Below are positions 8,654-17,531 of a stretch of 38,487 nt of DNA, piece by piece. How positions within the stretch are numbered: position 1 is the stretch's first letter; each line of letters opens with the position of its first letter. The stretch lies in NCBI GenBank assembly GCA_022508825.1, contig JAFLUI010000006.1:1-38487 (forward strand), read 5' to 3'. Both the position numbers and the translations under genes were made by a program. The DNA comes from Oscillospiraceae bacterium. Its GTDB lineage: Bacteria; Bacillota; Clostridia; Oscillospirales; Ruminococcaceae. Below the pieces are notes generated by a model that saw nothing but the letters and a program-made list of their open reading frames with translations, did no database searches and was not told the DNA's origin.

Positions 8654-10045
8654 TCAGGTTTTCATTTTCTTCTGACTTAATGTTCTGAGCTGGTTTGCAA
8701 CAACATTCATCTTAGTAGCCGTATCAGCAACAGAACGTGCAATATCGGTGCTTTCCACAGCAGTCTGTGCGTTCTGGCTGATGACCTGAGAGATCTGCTC
8801 AAGCTGTGCCTTTACGGCCTCTATAGACTGAGTCTGACGCTCTGTAAGCTCTGCTATACCGCTGGCGTATGCAACGCTGTTCTCGGAGGTCTCAATTACT
8901 CCGCTCATCTTTTCAGCGACCTTTTCCGCAAGAGAAGTACCCTTTCCTACCGCCTCGATGGAGGACTGTATAAGGATAGAGGAGTGCTTTACTGCTTCAC
9001 CGCTCTGGTTAGCAAGATTTCTTACCTCATCCGCAACTACTGCGAAGCCTTTTCCTGCTATACCTGCACGGGCAGCCTCGATAGCTGCGTTAAGAGCAAG
9101 AATATTTGTCTGGAACGCTATATCCTCGATAGTATTGATAATACCCTCAATCTTGCGTGAGGACTCTGTGATCTCAGCCATTGCCTCCAGCATATTCTGC
9201 ATTTCCATGTTGCTTTCATGAACGATATCTGTGCTCTTTCTGGCAGCAGCCGCGGCGTGTTCCGCTTCATCAAGACCCTTTGAGATCTCTGCGGATATTT
9301 CATCCACACTTTCGGTGATGCCCACGATGGACTGCTCCTGCTCCTCGGAAGCGCTGCTTATCCTGTCGGCGATCTCCAGCATAAGATTTGAATTGCCTGT
9401 CACCTGTTCAGATATCTCTGCAATGTTGTCCACTATCTGCAGCTGGCGGTCCATCATCTTGTTGCTTTCGTCCACCTTTTTCTGGACCTCGTCAAGCAGA
9501 TCCTCCGTTTCATTGTTTGCATAGTTGGCTTTATTTATGAATCCCAGACTGCAGTTTACCAGATAAAGTATGATAGCTGCACCCACATTTATTCCCAGCA
9601 AGCCCTTTAATATCTGACTCATATCTGCGCCGCCGTAGATAAAGTCATTAAGGAAAATTCCAACAATAGAGGGAATATTCATACATACCCAATGGATATA
9701 GATGTTTTTTCTGTCAAAATAAATTCCTGACATAGCCATAGATGCTACCATAAGAGGAAATACGGTATGCATCTCATGCTTCACTATAGACATTACGATT
9801 ATTATAAGCAGCTGAACTATTGAAAGAAGAGTACCCCTTGTAGTAGTGTTGGTTTTATCCTTCAGATATACAGTTATACCCGAGGCTCCCAGACCCACAA
9901 CTGCGATCATAGCACCTACAAAGAGAAATCCTGTTGCCATATTCAGAATACCAAAGGCAACGGAAACACAAGCAACAAAAATAATATGTATTTTGACCAT
10001 TTTCTCTGAAGCCATGCCTTTTGAAGCGATTTTTATTTCTGCCAT
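8654..10045 (-). CDS. Methyl-accepting chemotaxis protein with six-helix membrane domain
   Basis: A 463-residue chemoreceptor. Residues 1 to about 170 hold about six hydrophobic helices with only short loops and no periplasmic-type ligand domain; a coiled coil and the methyl-accepting signalling domain follow (about 200-460). The highly conserved hairpin tip that binds CheA and CheW is present ([20 protein letters not shown], then [13 protein letters not shown]). There is no recognisable HAMP domain. Signals are probably sensed inside the membrane or through the helices. It has its own promoter and lies 13 kb from the che operon, which is on the same strand. Confidence 0.95.
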   Translation of the reverse strand: MAEIKIASKGMASEKMVKIHIIFVACVSVAFGILNMATGFLFVGAMIAVVGLGASGITVYLKDKTNTTTRGTLLSIVQLLIIIVMSIVKHEMHTVFPLMVASMAMSGIYFDRKNIYIHWVCMNIPSIVGIFLNDFIYGGADMSQILKGLLGINVGAAIILYLVNCSLGFINKANYANNETEDLLDEVQKKVDESNKMMDRQLQIVDNIAEISEQVTGNSNLMLEIADRISSASEEQEQSIVGITESVDEISAEISKGLDEAEHAAAAARKSTDIVHESNMEMQNMLEAMAEITESSRKIEGIINTIEDIAFQTNILALNAAIEAARAGIAGKGFAVVADEVRNLANQSGEAVKHSSILIQSSIEAVGKGTSLAEKVAEKMSGVIETSENSVAYASGIAELTERQTQSIEAVKAQLEQISQVISQNAQTAVESTDIARSVADTATKMNVVANQLRTLSQKKMKT

Positions 10046-10087
10046 AATAAGCCTTCTTTCATGGAAAATAAAATATCAGGTGATAAT

Positions 10088-10116
10088 ATTATAGCAGATT
10101 TTTTCCGCAAAGTCAA
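10088..10116 (-). promoter_or_regulatory. Sigma-A promoter of the chemoreceptor gene
   Basis: On the minus strand there is TTGACT (10116-10111), a 17-nt spacer and TATAAT (10093-10088), about 43 nt before the receptor ATG. This is a housekeeping-type, not sigma-28-type, promoter. Confidence 0.82.
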
Positions 10117-10147
10117 CAGTTTTGACAAAATATATAGTAAAATCCGA

Positions 10148-10777
10148 TCATTCATCAGTATGCTGTTTATTTTTATAAGACTCTTTTTTATATGACGGTG
10201 AAACATATAAAACCTGACTTTCATGCGTAGTCAGATCCGTTTTTTCCTTGTACAGCAAAGTATATGATATATGCTGTTCTGCATAATCCTTTTGTGATCT
10301 GTCTCTCGTAAATGCAGAACGGCAGAAATATGTATCGGGACGTTTGTTGTCTTTTGAAATAAAAACATACATATTTTTTATTTCATCGCTGTTTTTAAGT
10401 ATATAATCGACTTCTATCAATGAAAATGTATTTGTTCTGTTATTAAATTTGAATACTGTTTTGTTGCTGTCTAAAAAGCTTTCCAGTAAAGATACAAAAT
10501 TTATTCTTTCTTTGATTTTTAAATAATTTCTGCTCATTAAAATGTGATCTTGAAAATCCTCGTCACACTCTATCCTGTTAAAGATTTTTTCTCTGTCATT
10601 ATTTAACTCGGGCAGATCGTCAAGATATTGCAGCCCTGATAAATGGAAAAAATTATTTTTAGTAAAATAAAGCCTGATGTCCACAGATCGGTTTTTCCTG
10701 CCAATAACAAAATGATATGACACATCAAGCAGCTTTTTATATGCTGACAGACTTTTTAACAAATCATTATTATCCAT
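10148..10777 (-). CDS. PBECR4-like domain protein (putative nuclease-fold)
   Basis: A 209-residue soluble protein. Its N-terminal half (YHFVIGRKNRSVDIRLYFTK, then NNFFHLSGLQYL) resembles, from memory, the PBECR4 family, a phage-linked group predicted to share the Barnase/EndoU/colicin E5/RelE nuclease fold. The conserved FxHLxGL element is clear. The C-terminal part is charged. The ATG at 10777 follows TTGGAGGA at good spacing; a longer frame to 10873 would read through the structured leader. The gene is AT-rich compared with ppk1 or metG, and no partner immunity gene is adjacent. Nuclease activity is not demonstrated; it could be a standalone toxin, a prophage relic or a defence effector. 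Confidence 0.55.
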   Translation of the reverse strand: MDNNDLLKSLSAYKKLLDVSYHFVIGRKNRSVDIRLYFTKNNFFHLSGLQYLDDLPELNNDREKIFNRIECDEDFQDHILMSRNYLKIKERINFVSLLESFLDSNKTVFKFNNRTNTFSLIEVDYILKNSDEIKNMYVFISKDNKRPDTYFCRSAFTRDRSQKDYAEQHISYTLLYKEKTDLTTHESQVLYVSPSYKKESYKNKQHTDE

Positions 10778-10795
10778 TTTATCCTCCAAATTAAT

Positions 10796-11006
10796 AGGGA
10801 GCCCTGCTTTTGGCAAAGCTCCCTGAACATTTTCTTTCGGCAAAAGCCTATCCAAGTTGTGGTAAATGTACAACCCTTATCAAGCTGACAGCATACTGCC
10901 CCTTGGAACAGAAATGCTGCTTCATCACTTCACAAAGCCGCTACGACTGTTAAGTTTCGTCGGCTCTGACCGAAAACTCATGTTTTCTGACAGCATCTCT
11001 GCTGCT
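10796..11006 (-). ncRNA. Putative structured leader or small RNA upstream of the PBECR4-like gene
   Basis: About 210 nt of non-coding sequence begin at a consensus promoter and end in a hairpin (AGGGAGC/GCTCCCT arms at 10796-10824) just before the next gene's ribosome site. Several stems can be drawn on the minus strand: GAAAAC/GUUUUC; AGCCGACGA with UCGU-AG-CGGCU; GUUGU/ACAAC; and GGC-UUUU-GCC. The segment AUGCUGUCAG occurs twice (10996-10987 and 10894-10885), and CAGCAU at 10919-10914 could pair with either copy, a switch-like arrangement. The U-tract after the last hairpin is weak, so this may be an attenuated leader or a discrete RNA. It matches no class I can name. Confidence 0.5.
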
Positions 11007-11012
11007 ATATAT

Positions 11013-11041
11013 ATTATACCCGATTTATCCGATCATGTCAA
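11013..11041 (-). promoter_or_regulatory. Consensus promoter for the structured RNA and PBECR4-like gene
   Basis: On the minus strand there is TTGACA (11041-11036), a 17-nt spacer and TATAAT (11018-11013), a perfect consensus, beginning only 18 bp after the stop of the preceding GNAT gene. No ORF starts within 200 nt, which points to a functional RNA. Confidence 0.85.
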
Positions 11042-11059
11042 TACCCTTCGGCATTAATT

Positions 11060-12094
11060 TCACAGCACCGCTGCCTCCATGCCTATCTGACCCGAGACCC
11101 CCGACGCCTTGTCCCAGACCACTTCATAAAGCCTGCTTCCGTAACGGACGGTCTTCATTTTATCAAGAGCCGGACACAAAGGATGGCTTTCAAACCCTCC
11201 CCATATAAGCAGGGAAAACTCCGCCTCCGCCGCCACGGAGCGCAGGAACCGGCTGCAGAGCCCCGGGTCATTGTCTTTTACATAAAGATAGGACACCGCC
11301 CCGTGCTTTATGACCTCCCCCGCCTTCGGAAAAGCAGGATACCCTGCAAGCCTTGTGGGAAGCTTTGACAGCAGCTTGTAGACCCCTCCGTAGGAGCACA
11401 TCTTATACTGCTTGTACCTGCTCTGATCTCCAACGAAGCAGCAGGCTGTTATCTCTCCGTGTTCGTCCCTGACACAGTAAAAATCCTTTTCTCCAAGGCC
11501 CGGATATTCAGTATCCGCAGGTGTAAAATTCAATTTCAAGAAATAAGTATCCAGTAAATTCTGAAAACCCTCCCGGTTATTTTTTTCGAGGGGCAGTATT
11601 TTTTTACCCCCATGGAAGCAGTAGGTGGTGTAGTGTCCGAGGTAACGGTACTCGGGCATATTGCGCCGCTTTTTCTCCAGCATTTTTATGACGGGGGTGT
11701 TGTCGTCCAGAATGGTGGTGTAGACGCATCTGCAGTCTGAGAGTATCTCCCCCATAAGCTGATATGCCCTTGTCAAAAAGTTTATCCGTCCCCGATAATC
11801 GGGATGGACTTTCAGTCCCGTCAGATAGGCGCAGTCCTCAATTTTGCCGTTCAGATATTCCTTGCGTATCACCGAGCCGCCCACTGCTGCTGTGCGGTGC
11901 TCATTGTTGTCAATGATGACCAGTACCTTTGCTTCCTCCCCGTCTGCCTGAAAGGACTCCATGGGACTTTCTCCCCGCAGATACTGGACGCTTAGCCCGC
12001 CGTCAAAGCCGCCGCTTTCAAAAATAAGACGGATACCCTCGTTGTCCCCGCTGTCAGCAAGACGGAGGGTATAACGATCATTTAGGAAGTTCAT
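11060..12094 (-). CDS. GNAT family acyltransferase, two-lobed
   Basis: A 344-residue protein. The N-terminal half (about 8-160) has a GNAT core with the acyl-CoA-binding motif A, YLTGLKVHPDYRGRINFLTRAY. The C-terminal half (about 175-335) looks like a second, degenerate GNAT lobe. I use the ATG at 12094 because GGAGAG lies 7 nt upstream; it overlaps the preceding radical SAM stop by 17 nt, so the two are translationally coupled. It is the last gene of the radical SAM/GH3 cluster, where acyl or acetyl transfer to a pathway intermediate is a reasonable but unproven role. The family is fairly clear, the substrate is not. Confidence 0.72.
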   Translation of the reverse strand: MNFLNDRYTLRLADSGDNEGIRLIFESGGFDGGLSVQYLRGESPMESFQADGEEAKVLVIIDNNEHRTAAVGGSVIRKEYLNGKIEDCAYLTGLKVHPDYRGRINFLTRAYQLMGEILSDCRCVYTTILDDNTPVIKMLEKKRRNMPEYRYLGHYTTYCFHGGKKILPLEKNNREGFQNLLDTYFLKLNFTPADTEYPGLGEKDFYCVRDEHGEITACCFVGDQSRYKQYKMCSYGGVYKLLSKLPTRLAGYPAFPKAGEVIKHGAVSYLYVKDNDPGLCSRFLRSVAAEAEFSLLIWGGFESHPLCPALDKMKTVRYGSRLYEVVWDKASGVSGQIGMEAAVL

Positions 12095-13409
12095 CAAGAT
12101 TCTCTCCGATCGGGACGTACATTTTCTGGTCGATCTCCTCTCCAAGACGGAGGTTCATTCCCCAGAACAGTCCCCACATAAGCGGACTTGTCCGTCCCAG
12201 AGAAGCAAATCCCCTGCTTAAAACGGTCTTGGGAGCGGAAAACTCTTTTCTTGCCAGACGGCATAATTCACTGAGCCTTTCCGCAGAAATTTTTTCCGGA
12301 CGGAAGGACAGCTCCCCGTAATGGTAGCCGTCCGCAAGCCACCATTTGTCGTAAATGAGACGGTCGCTCTCCTTAAGACGGTTATACAGCGCAGTGTTGG
12401 GAAACGGCAGAAGATGATTAAAAGCCGCAGTATAAAAATTGTGCTTCTTTGCAAATTCAAGAGCGTCCTGCACGGTGCTTTCATCGTCGTTGTCATAGCC
12501 GAAAACGAACGTCGCATAAATTCCGATACCCGCGTCATGGACACGCTTTACAAGCTCGTCCCTTTCCCCTAAAGCGTAGTTGAAGGACTTGTTCATCTGC
12601 TGCAGATTTTCCTTGTTCAGGCTCTCAAATCCGATGAGGATAATTTCACAGCCGCTTTTTTTCATAGCCTTTAAAAGCTCGGGATTTTTTGCCATGGACA
12701 GCGTTCCCTGTCCTGCCCATTTTATATTGAGGGGGGCGATCTTTTCAAAAAGAACCATGGCATTTTTATGGTCTGCAACAAGGTTGTCGTCCACCAAAAA
12801 GAAGTATTTGTGCGGTGAATTTTTAATGTCGTCCGCCACAAGGTCATGAGAGCGGCAGTAATATTTGCTGCAGTAAAATTTTGAGATGGAGCAGAACTCG
12901 CAGTTGTGGATACATCCCCGTCCCGTTTCAACAAGGGAAACCGGCAGATATTTTTTGCCTGTAAAAATGCTCTTGTCCGGCTGGATGTCATACTCCGCCG
13001 TACCTCCATGATATATCTTTTGCAGACGGTTATTGCGCACATCATCAAGCATGGTCTTCCAGACCGTTTCCGCATTTCCCACCATGACGCTGTCGCAGTA
13101 CTCTGCCGCTTCCTCCGGACACATAGTCACATGGTACCCGCCCATCACAACAGGGATGCCCCGGCTCCGGAATTTCTCCGCAATGCGGTAACACCTCTTT
13201 GCGGTGTAGGTCTCGGTGGTGATGCATACAAGGTCTGTTTTGGTCTCGTAGTCAATAAGCTCAATGCGGTCGTCGAAAAGCTCCGTCTCAATATCGGGAG
13301 GGGTGAGAGCTTTCAGCACGGCGATGGTCAGCGGCTCCATTTTCCATGTGCCGATGTATTTCTGCCCCGGCTTTTTCCCGATGGCAGGGAGAATAAATGT
13401 TATTTTCAT
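12078..13409 (-). CDS. B12-binding domain radical SAM protein, paralogue 1 (subtype A)
   Basis: A 443-residue protein: N-terminal cobalamin-binding Rossmann domain (about 1-130, with VMGGYHVT near 88-95) and a radical SAM domain with CxxxCxxC at C166, C170 and C173 (GRGCIHNCEFC). This arrangement is typical of class B radical SAM methylases and BchE-like enzymes, which alkylate or cyclise unactivated carbons using SAM and, usually, cobalamin. The C-terminal part carries the subtype-A signature (PFPNTALYNRL, then a WWL motif) shared with the proteins encoded at 17995-19344 and 19319-20641. It overlaps the following GNAT gene. An RBS is weak at this ATG (AGGAGCATG-like context), so the exact start is probable rather than certain. 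Confidence 0.9.
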   Translation of the reverse strand: MKITFILPAIGKKPGQKYIGTWKMEPLTIAVLKALTPPDIETELFDDRIELIDYETKTDLVCITTETYTAKRCYRIAEKFRSRGIPVVMGGYHVTMCPEEAAEYCDSVMVGNAETVWKTMLDDVRNNRLQKIYHGGTAEYDIQPDKSIFTGKKYLPVSLVETGRGCIHNCEFCSISKFYCSKYYCRSHDLVADDIKNSPHKYFFLVDDNLVADHKNAMVLFEKIAPLNIKWAGQGTLSMAKNPELLKAMKKSGCEIILIGFESLNKENLQQMNKSFNYALGERDELVKRVHDAGIGIYATFVFGYDNDDESTVQDALEFAKKHNFYTAAFNHLLPFPNTALYNRLKESDRLIYDKWWLADGYHYGELSFRPEKISAERLSELCRLARKEFSAPKTVLSRGFASLGRTSPLMWGLFWGMNLRLGEEIDQKMYVPIGENLDELPK

Positions 13410-13454
13410 AATAAGATCATGCTCCTAAGAAAAAGTTTTGTGCAGGGGGAAGAT

Positions 13455-13958
13455 TTACAAAATATATTCGTTGTTTAAGTCTGTCAGGTTGTATATATCT
13501 TTTTCAAGAAAATCATATATGTTCAGCGAAAACGGATGTAACTGTTTTCTGATAGAATTTAAAAAGTAGATAATCCCGTCACTGTCAATTAACCAATCAC
13601 CAATAATGTCATATCCAATACCTAAAAAAAGAATACTCTTCCCAATTTCAGAGCTTAGTTTTTCAAGTTCACTATTATTGGAAATATCATAATTGAAATA
13701 ATCAAATTCTATTATATGTAAATCTTCGCCTAAACCAAGTTCAGTGTGTAAATTTTTTATTGTCGTTCCCTCTAACACCTCAATTATTTCAAATGCCTTT
13801 GGAAATATTTTTTCAATTGCAACTTGCGGGAACAAATTTGAATTTATACTTCCATCATATATTTTCGCATAAATGTCGCTTATATTTATTTTGTGTTCGG
13901 GAGTCCAGCCATTTTTTATCAGCAACTCATTTTTTAATAAACGCTTTATGTCTAACAT
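13455..13958 (-). CDS. SUKH-3-like immunity protein
   Basis: A 167-residue, acidic, AT-rich gene lying between two radical SAM genes. The start (LLIKNGWTPEHKINISDI) and the end (SSEIGKSILFLG, then LIDSDGIIYFLNS) fit the SUKH-3 immunity fold, where a GW near the N-terminus and a late LIDxxGxIY strand are typical. SUKH proteins neutralise polymorphic toxins, but no toxin gene is present here. Base composition is clearly more AT-rich than its neighbours, suggesting later acquisition. The ATG is preceded by AAGGTG. The family call is from memory of the pattern and could be wrong; the ORF itself is well supported. Confidence 0.6.
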   Translation of the reverse strand: MLDIKRLLKNELLIKNGWTPEHKINISDIYAKIYDGSINSNLFPQVAIEKIFPKAFEIIEVLEGTTIKNLHTELGLGEDLHIIEFDYFNYDISNNSELEKLSSEIGKSILFLGIGYDIIGDWLIDSDGIIYFLNSIRKQLHPFSLNIYDFLEKDIYNLTDLNNEYIL

Positions 13959-13974
13959 AGCTTAACACCTTATT

Positions 13975-15309
13975 TTATAATACCGGTATATCCGAATTGT
14001 CGCACATGACTTCCTTGGTGAATTTGTGCCACTTGTCAGCGTAGCCCTTATATCCTAAATTGACGGGTATTGACAGCCACGGACTGTGCCTGAACGGCGC
14101 AAGACGCTGCATGATATTCCCCGTGGAGTAGGTGTCCCGCCATGCTCTGTCCGTGCCCTCTTCAAGCTGCTCCTTTGTCATCAGCTTGGGCTTGTACACA
14201 CAGTGCTGGACATCGTACATTGCCCAGTTCCGCTCCACGATGCGCCCCTCCTTTTCAAGCTGAGTGTAATATTCCGTCCTGGGAAACGGAGTCAGGATAG
14301 AATAACGGGGAAGGTCAATTTTTGCCTTCACCACCATTTCTACGGTGCGGTCAAAGACGCTCTCGTCCTCCTCGTCGCCGCCGAATGCAAAGCAGCCCTG
14401 TACCAAAATTCCGTTGTCGTGGAGACGCTTCATAAGCTCCACATAGCTCTCCACCTTGTTGACACCCTTGTGGATAAACTGCTGGGACTCCTGTGTAATG
14501 GACTCGAACCCGATAAGCAGACCCTTGCACCCGCTCTTACGGAAGACGGTTATCATTTCATCATCAATTCCCACAGAGGACGTCACCAGACCCAGCCATA
14601 TCACTTTTAACGGTATCATTGCTTTGAAAAGCTCCAGCGCATAGTCCCTGTCGGTAAGCAAATTCACGTCCGGGAAAAGAACGTGCTTTGTGTGGAGGGC
14701 TTCTATCTCCGCGCATACTTCATTGACGGGACGCTTGTACACCCTCTTTCCAAACGCCGCAGGATAGGCGCAGAAGCTGCAGGTATGACAGCATCCCCGG
14801 ATAGCCTCCACCGTATTTATTGTAATGTACCGCTTTTTATTAAGAAGCTCCCGCCTTGGAGTTGGTCTGCCGTCCATTGTAAAGTCGCAGTTCTGGTGAT
14901 AGAATTTTTTATGCTCTCCCTTTATGTAGTCGTGGATAAACTGGGGAAAGGTCTGCTCGGAAAATCCGGTAAAGACCACGTCTGCGTGTTCTGCCGCTTC
15001 CTCCGGCATCATGGACGGATGCACCCCTCCCATAAAGACGGTCTTGCCCTTTTTGCGGAAATAGTCCGCATAGGCATAGCATCTTGGAGCCGTTCCCGTA
15101 ATGCAGGTAATTCCGATAAGCTCCGCGTCGATGTCAAGAGGAATTTTCCCGGCGGTCTCGTCGTATATCACCACGTCTGCCTCCACGTCCTCGGGGACGA
15201 GAGCCGCAAGGGTGGTGAGGGTCAGCGGCGCATAGTGCAGTGACTTCCCGAAGCTCCCCGAATATCTGTGCATCGCTCCCGCGGGAGCAAGCAAAGCGAT
15301 TTTAAGCAT
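13975..15309 (-). CDS. B12-binding domain radical SAM protein, paralogue 2 (subtype B)
   Basis: A 444-residue protein with a cobalamin-binding domain (about 1-140; FMGGVHPSMMPEE near 92-104) and a radical SAM core with C173, C177 and C180 (RGCCHTCSFC). The C-terminal region (TPFPRTEYYTQLEKEGR, then NWAMYDVQH) differs from the WWL type and matches the paralogue encoded at 20641-21939, defining subtype B. The ATG at 15309 is preferred: AAAGGAAG precedes it and the GH3 stop is only 4 nt away, whereas the upstream ATG at 15327 lies inside the GH3 gene. The reaction is probably C-methylation or another carbon-centred radical step on an unknown substrate. Confidence 0.9.
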   Translation of the reverse strand: MLKIALLAPAGAMHRYSGSFGKSLHYAPLTLTTLAALVPEDVEADVVIYDETAGKIPLDIDAELIGITCITGTAPRCYAYADYFRKKGKTVFMGGVHPSMMPEEAAEHADVVFTGFSEQTFPQFIHDYIKGEHKKFYHQNCDFTMDGRPTPRRELLNKKRYITINTVEAIRGCCHTCSFCAYPAAFGKRVYKRPVNEVCAEIEALHTKHVLFPDVNLLTDRDYALELFKAMIPLKVIWLGLVTSSVGIDDEMITVFRKSGCKGLLIGFESITQESQQFIHKGVNKVESYVELMKRLHDNGILVQGCFAFGGDEEDESVFDRTVEMVVKAKIDLPRYSILTPFPRTEYYTQLEKEGRIVERNWAMYDVQHCVYKPKLMTKEQLEEGTDRAWRDTYSTGNIMQRLAPFRHSPWLSIPVNLGYKGYADKWHKFTKEVMCDNSDIPVL

Positions 15310-15313
15310 GGCG

Positions 15314-16825
15314 TTACTTCCTTTCAAAATATTTTCCCCAGTCTGTTTTTCTGCTGAGATAGGCAGGCTTGATATCCCCCAGTCTCATGCCCTCAGAGGT
15401 GAGCCGTTCCAGATATTTTTTAGCCGGGTCTCCTTTGACTTTGCATACCTCTGCTCGTCTTAGCTGTCCGAGCTGACGGCAGTAATTGTAGTGATAGCTT
15501 TCACGGAGGGCACCGTCAAGAATTTCATCGGTGATACCCTCTGCTGTTGTATAAAAACAGTACCCCTTCCCATCGGGAGCAAGGAGACAGAAATGATCCG
15601 TGATGCCAAGCTTTTTGCAGACATTGCGGACAAACTCCTCCGTCAGCTTTTCGCCGCACAGATCGGAGGAAATGCCGCTCCTGCGCAGGAATTTTATCCG
15701 CGGGGGACTGTCGGGATATACCTCAATTACCTCCACGATGTCCCCTATCTGATATCTGTAAAATCCTCCCCCGGTAGTGACTATTATTTCATACTCACCG
15801 GGAGTTAATTTTTCCGCCGTGATTATCTCCCCATCGGAAAGTCTCCTGAACTCAAAAAAGTGGGAATATATACTGAGCCTTGACCCGGTTTCTCCCGTCA
15901 GAGGAAAGGAGAAAAATCCCTCCGTTGCAAGCAGGCCCTTTGGCTGGATATACACTTCCGGGAAGCGCTTTTTTATCTCCCCGATGTCGTCTGCGGCGCT
16001 GCCGTCCGCCCAGCAGCTTATTATTTTCAGATCGGGAAAAATAATATCGAACCGGTTTTCTTTTGCACCGTCCATGACCTGCTCCCGCCTGTCACCCGTC
16101 AGCAGAGACACAAGCTCATTTATATTGTCTCTGATAAAGTCACAGAGTATTGTCAGAAATGTTGGATTCCACACGGATATAAGAGTGAGAGACTTGCAGG
16201 CAAGAAGCTGCGAAGCGGTCTGAAAATAAAAGTCCTCCATACTCCCGGAAAATTTGACAGAGCCGTCCACCGCAAAAAGCTTTTTCATCACCGCCTGTTC
16301 AAGCCGTCCGAAATAGGCGGTGTCCTCCTCAAAACCGATTGGGATGCCGCTCTTTGTATAGCTCTTGCCGTCGGTCACGGGAGTGATCGACCAGTAGCTC
16401 ATGCCGTCACAGACGCCCTCCACATTTTTGTAGATGTCATAAAGCCATGGACGTATCCCCCGCTGAAATTCCCTCTGCAATGCTTTTGTGTAGGGGACAA
16501 GCTTTTTCCCGCCCGATGACCCGCTGGTAGGCTCCAAAAGAGTCACATCTTCTGCGGTCAGGACATTTTTCCTGCCCTCGGAAATTTCATTTATGTAAGG
16601 CTCGTAATCCTCATAAACGGTGAGGGGGACTTTTTCCGCAAAATCCTCGTAGCTTTTTATTTCGGAGAAGCCGTATTTTTCCCCGTAGACCGTCCCTGCA
16701 TTTTTCCGGAGCAGATCAAGGAGGTATTCATTTTGCACCCACTCCACACTGCATGGCTTCATGAACCGTTTGTATTCGCCCCGGTACAAAAGACGGCATA
16801 AATAATTTAATGTCCGGACGCTCAT
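15314..16825 (-). CDS. GH3-type acyl-acid amido synthetase
   Basis: A 503-residue member of the GH3 branch of the acyl-adenylating (ANL-like) superfamily. Visible motifs are the ATP loop TSGSSGGKKLVPYT (residues 100-113), TEGFFSFPL, YRYQIGDIVEV, and GEKLTEEF near the C-terminal lobe. Plant GH3 enzymes adenylate a carboxylic acid and couple it to an amino acid; bacterial members are poorly characterised. The length is slightly shorter than plant enzymes, as usual for bacteria. It shares a 4-nt ATGA overlap with the upstream GNAT gene and is 4 nt from the next radical SAM gene, so it is firmly part of the cluster. It suggests that the pathway makes an acyl amide or an activated acyl intermediate. 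Confidence 0.88.
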   Translation of the reverse strand: MSVRTLNYLCRLLYRGEYKRFMKPCSVEWVQNEYLLDLLRKNAGTVYGEKYGFSEIKSYEDFAEKVPLTVYEDYEPYINEISEGRKNVLTAEDVTLLEPTSGSSGGKKLVPYTKALQREFQRGIRPWLYDIYKNVEGVCDGMSYWSITPVTDGKSYTKSGIPIGFEEDTAYFGRLEQAVMKKLFAVDGSVKFSGSMEDFYFQTASQLLACKSLTLISVWNPTFLTILCDFIRDNINELVSLLTGDRREQVMDGAKENRFDIIFPDLKIISCWADGSAADDIGEIKKRFPEVYIQPKGLLATEGFFSFPLTGETGSRLSIYSHFFEFRRLSDGEIITAEKLTPGEYEIIVTTGGGFYRYQIGDIVEVIEVYPDSPPRIKFLRRSGISSDLCGEKLTEEFVRNVCKKLGITDHFCLLAPDGKGYCFYTTAEGITDEILDGALRESYHYNYCRQLGQLRRAEVCKVKGDPAKKYLERLTSEGMRLGDIKPAYLSRKTDWGKYFERK

Positions 16826-17514
16826 CTGAACAACAGCTCCGGCACCCGCTTTTTCAGATACCCCTTGTCAATGCGTGCAAGACAGGCAAGGTCGTTGCCG
16901 TCAGTATGTCCCGGATTTGCATTGCAGAAAAAAGCGATGTCCTTATTTTTTATCCGGTGGGAGTCCACGTCCGCAACCCCCGAACGGAGCTTGTCCTTTA
17001 CGTGCTTGTATTCGATAACTCCCGTATCCGGATTATATTCCTCCGGATATAAAAGGCTTGCATAAGCATTGATAATTTTCTGCTCATACTCGGGAGTATC
17101 CGTCTGACGGTTAGGGTAAAACTCCTTCCAGAAAGCGGGCAGTATCCTGTAGGTTTTATATCCCTTGCAGATAAGGAACCAGTAAAATTCCCCATACTTC
17201 TCCGCGTAGTCGAACCAGAAATTCGCCCAGACCTTGAACAGCTCTATCTCACCCCAGTGGTCTTTATGTATTATGGTGTCCCCGGAAAACATACCGTGAA
17301 TTTCCCTGCCGTCCACGGTCACGGACATGACTTTCTGGGTAGTGAATCCCACTAAAGTTTCTTCATCGTAGAGGACAAGACAATAGTCCTTATCTGAAAA
17401 ATCCCGACGGAAAACGTCTTCGTCCATATTATCGTAGAACTCCGTCATAAGAGCATACATGGCGGAAATTTCTTTTTCGGTACACTTTTCTATTGGCTTT
17501 ACAAGACCTTTCAT
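16822..17514 (-). CDS. GNAT-fold acyltransferase-like protein
   Basis: A 230-residue soluble protein. The N-terminal half fits a GNAT fold: strands around YCLVLYDEETLVGFTTQK, then FSGDTIIHKDHWGEIELFKVW, which corresponds to the beta4-alpha3 acyl-CoA region. The remainder (LICKGYKTYRILPAFWKEFYPN) fits the C-terminal strands and a substrate lid. The classical RGxG loop is replaced by HWGEIE, so catalytic competence is uncertain. Its stop overlaps the GH3 start by 4 nt, the tightest link in the cluster, suggesting that the two act on the same acyl intermediate. AGGAGG precedes the ATG. Confidence 0.62.
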   Translation of the reverse strand: MKGLVKPIEKCTEKEISAMYALMTEFYDNMDEDVFRRDFSDKDYCLVLYDEETLVGFTTQKVMSVTVDGREIHGMFSGDTIIHKDHWGEIELFKVWANFWFDYAEKYGEFYWFLICKGYKTYRILPAFWKEFYPNRQTDTPEYEQKIINAYASLLYPEEYNPDTGVIEYKHVKDKLRSGVADVDSHRIKNKDIAFFCNANPGHTDGNDLACLARIDKGYLKKRVPELLFR

Positions 17515-17531
17515 AAATTCCTCCTTTTATA

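Noticed and set aside
10796-11006. 6S, tmRNA, RNase P or SRP RNA identity for the structured leader.
   Set aside because: The length would suit 6S RNA, but the closing long stem and central bubble could not be drawn; tmRNA, RNase P P4 and SRP domain IV signatures are absent.
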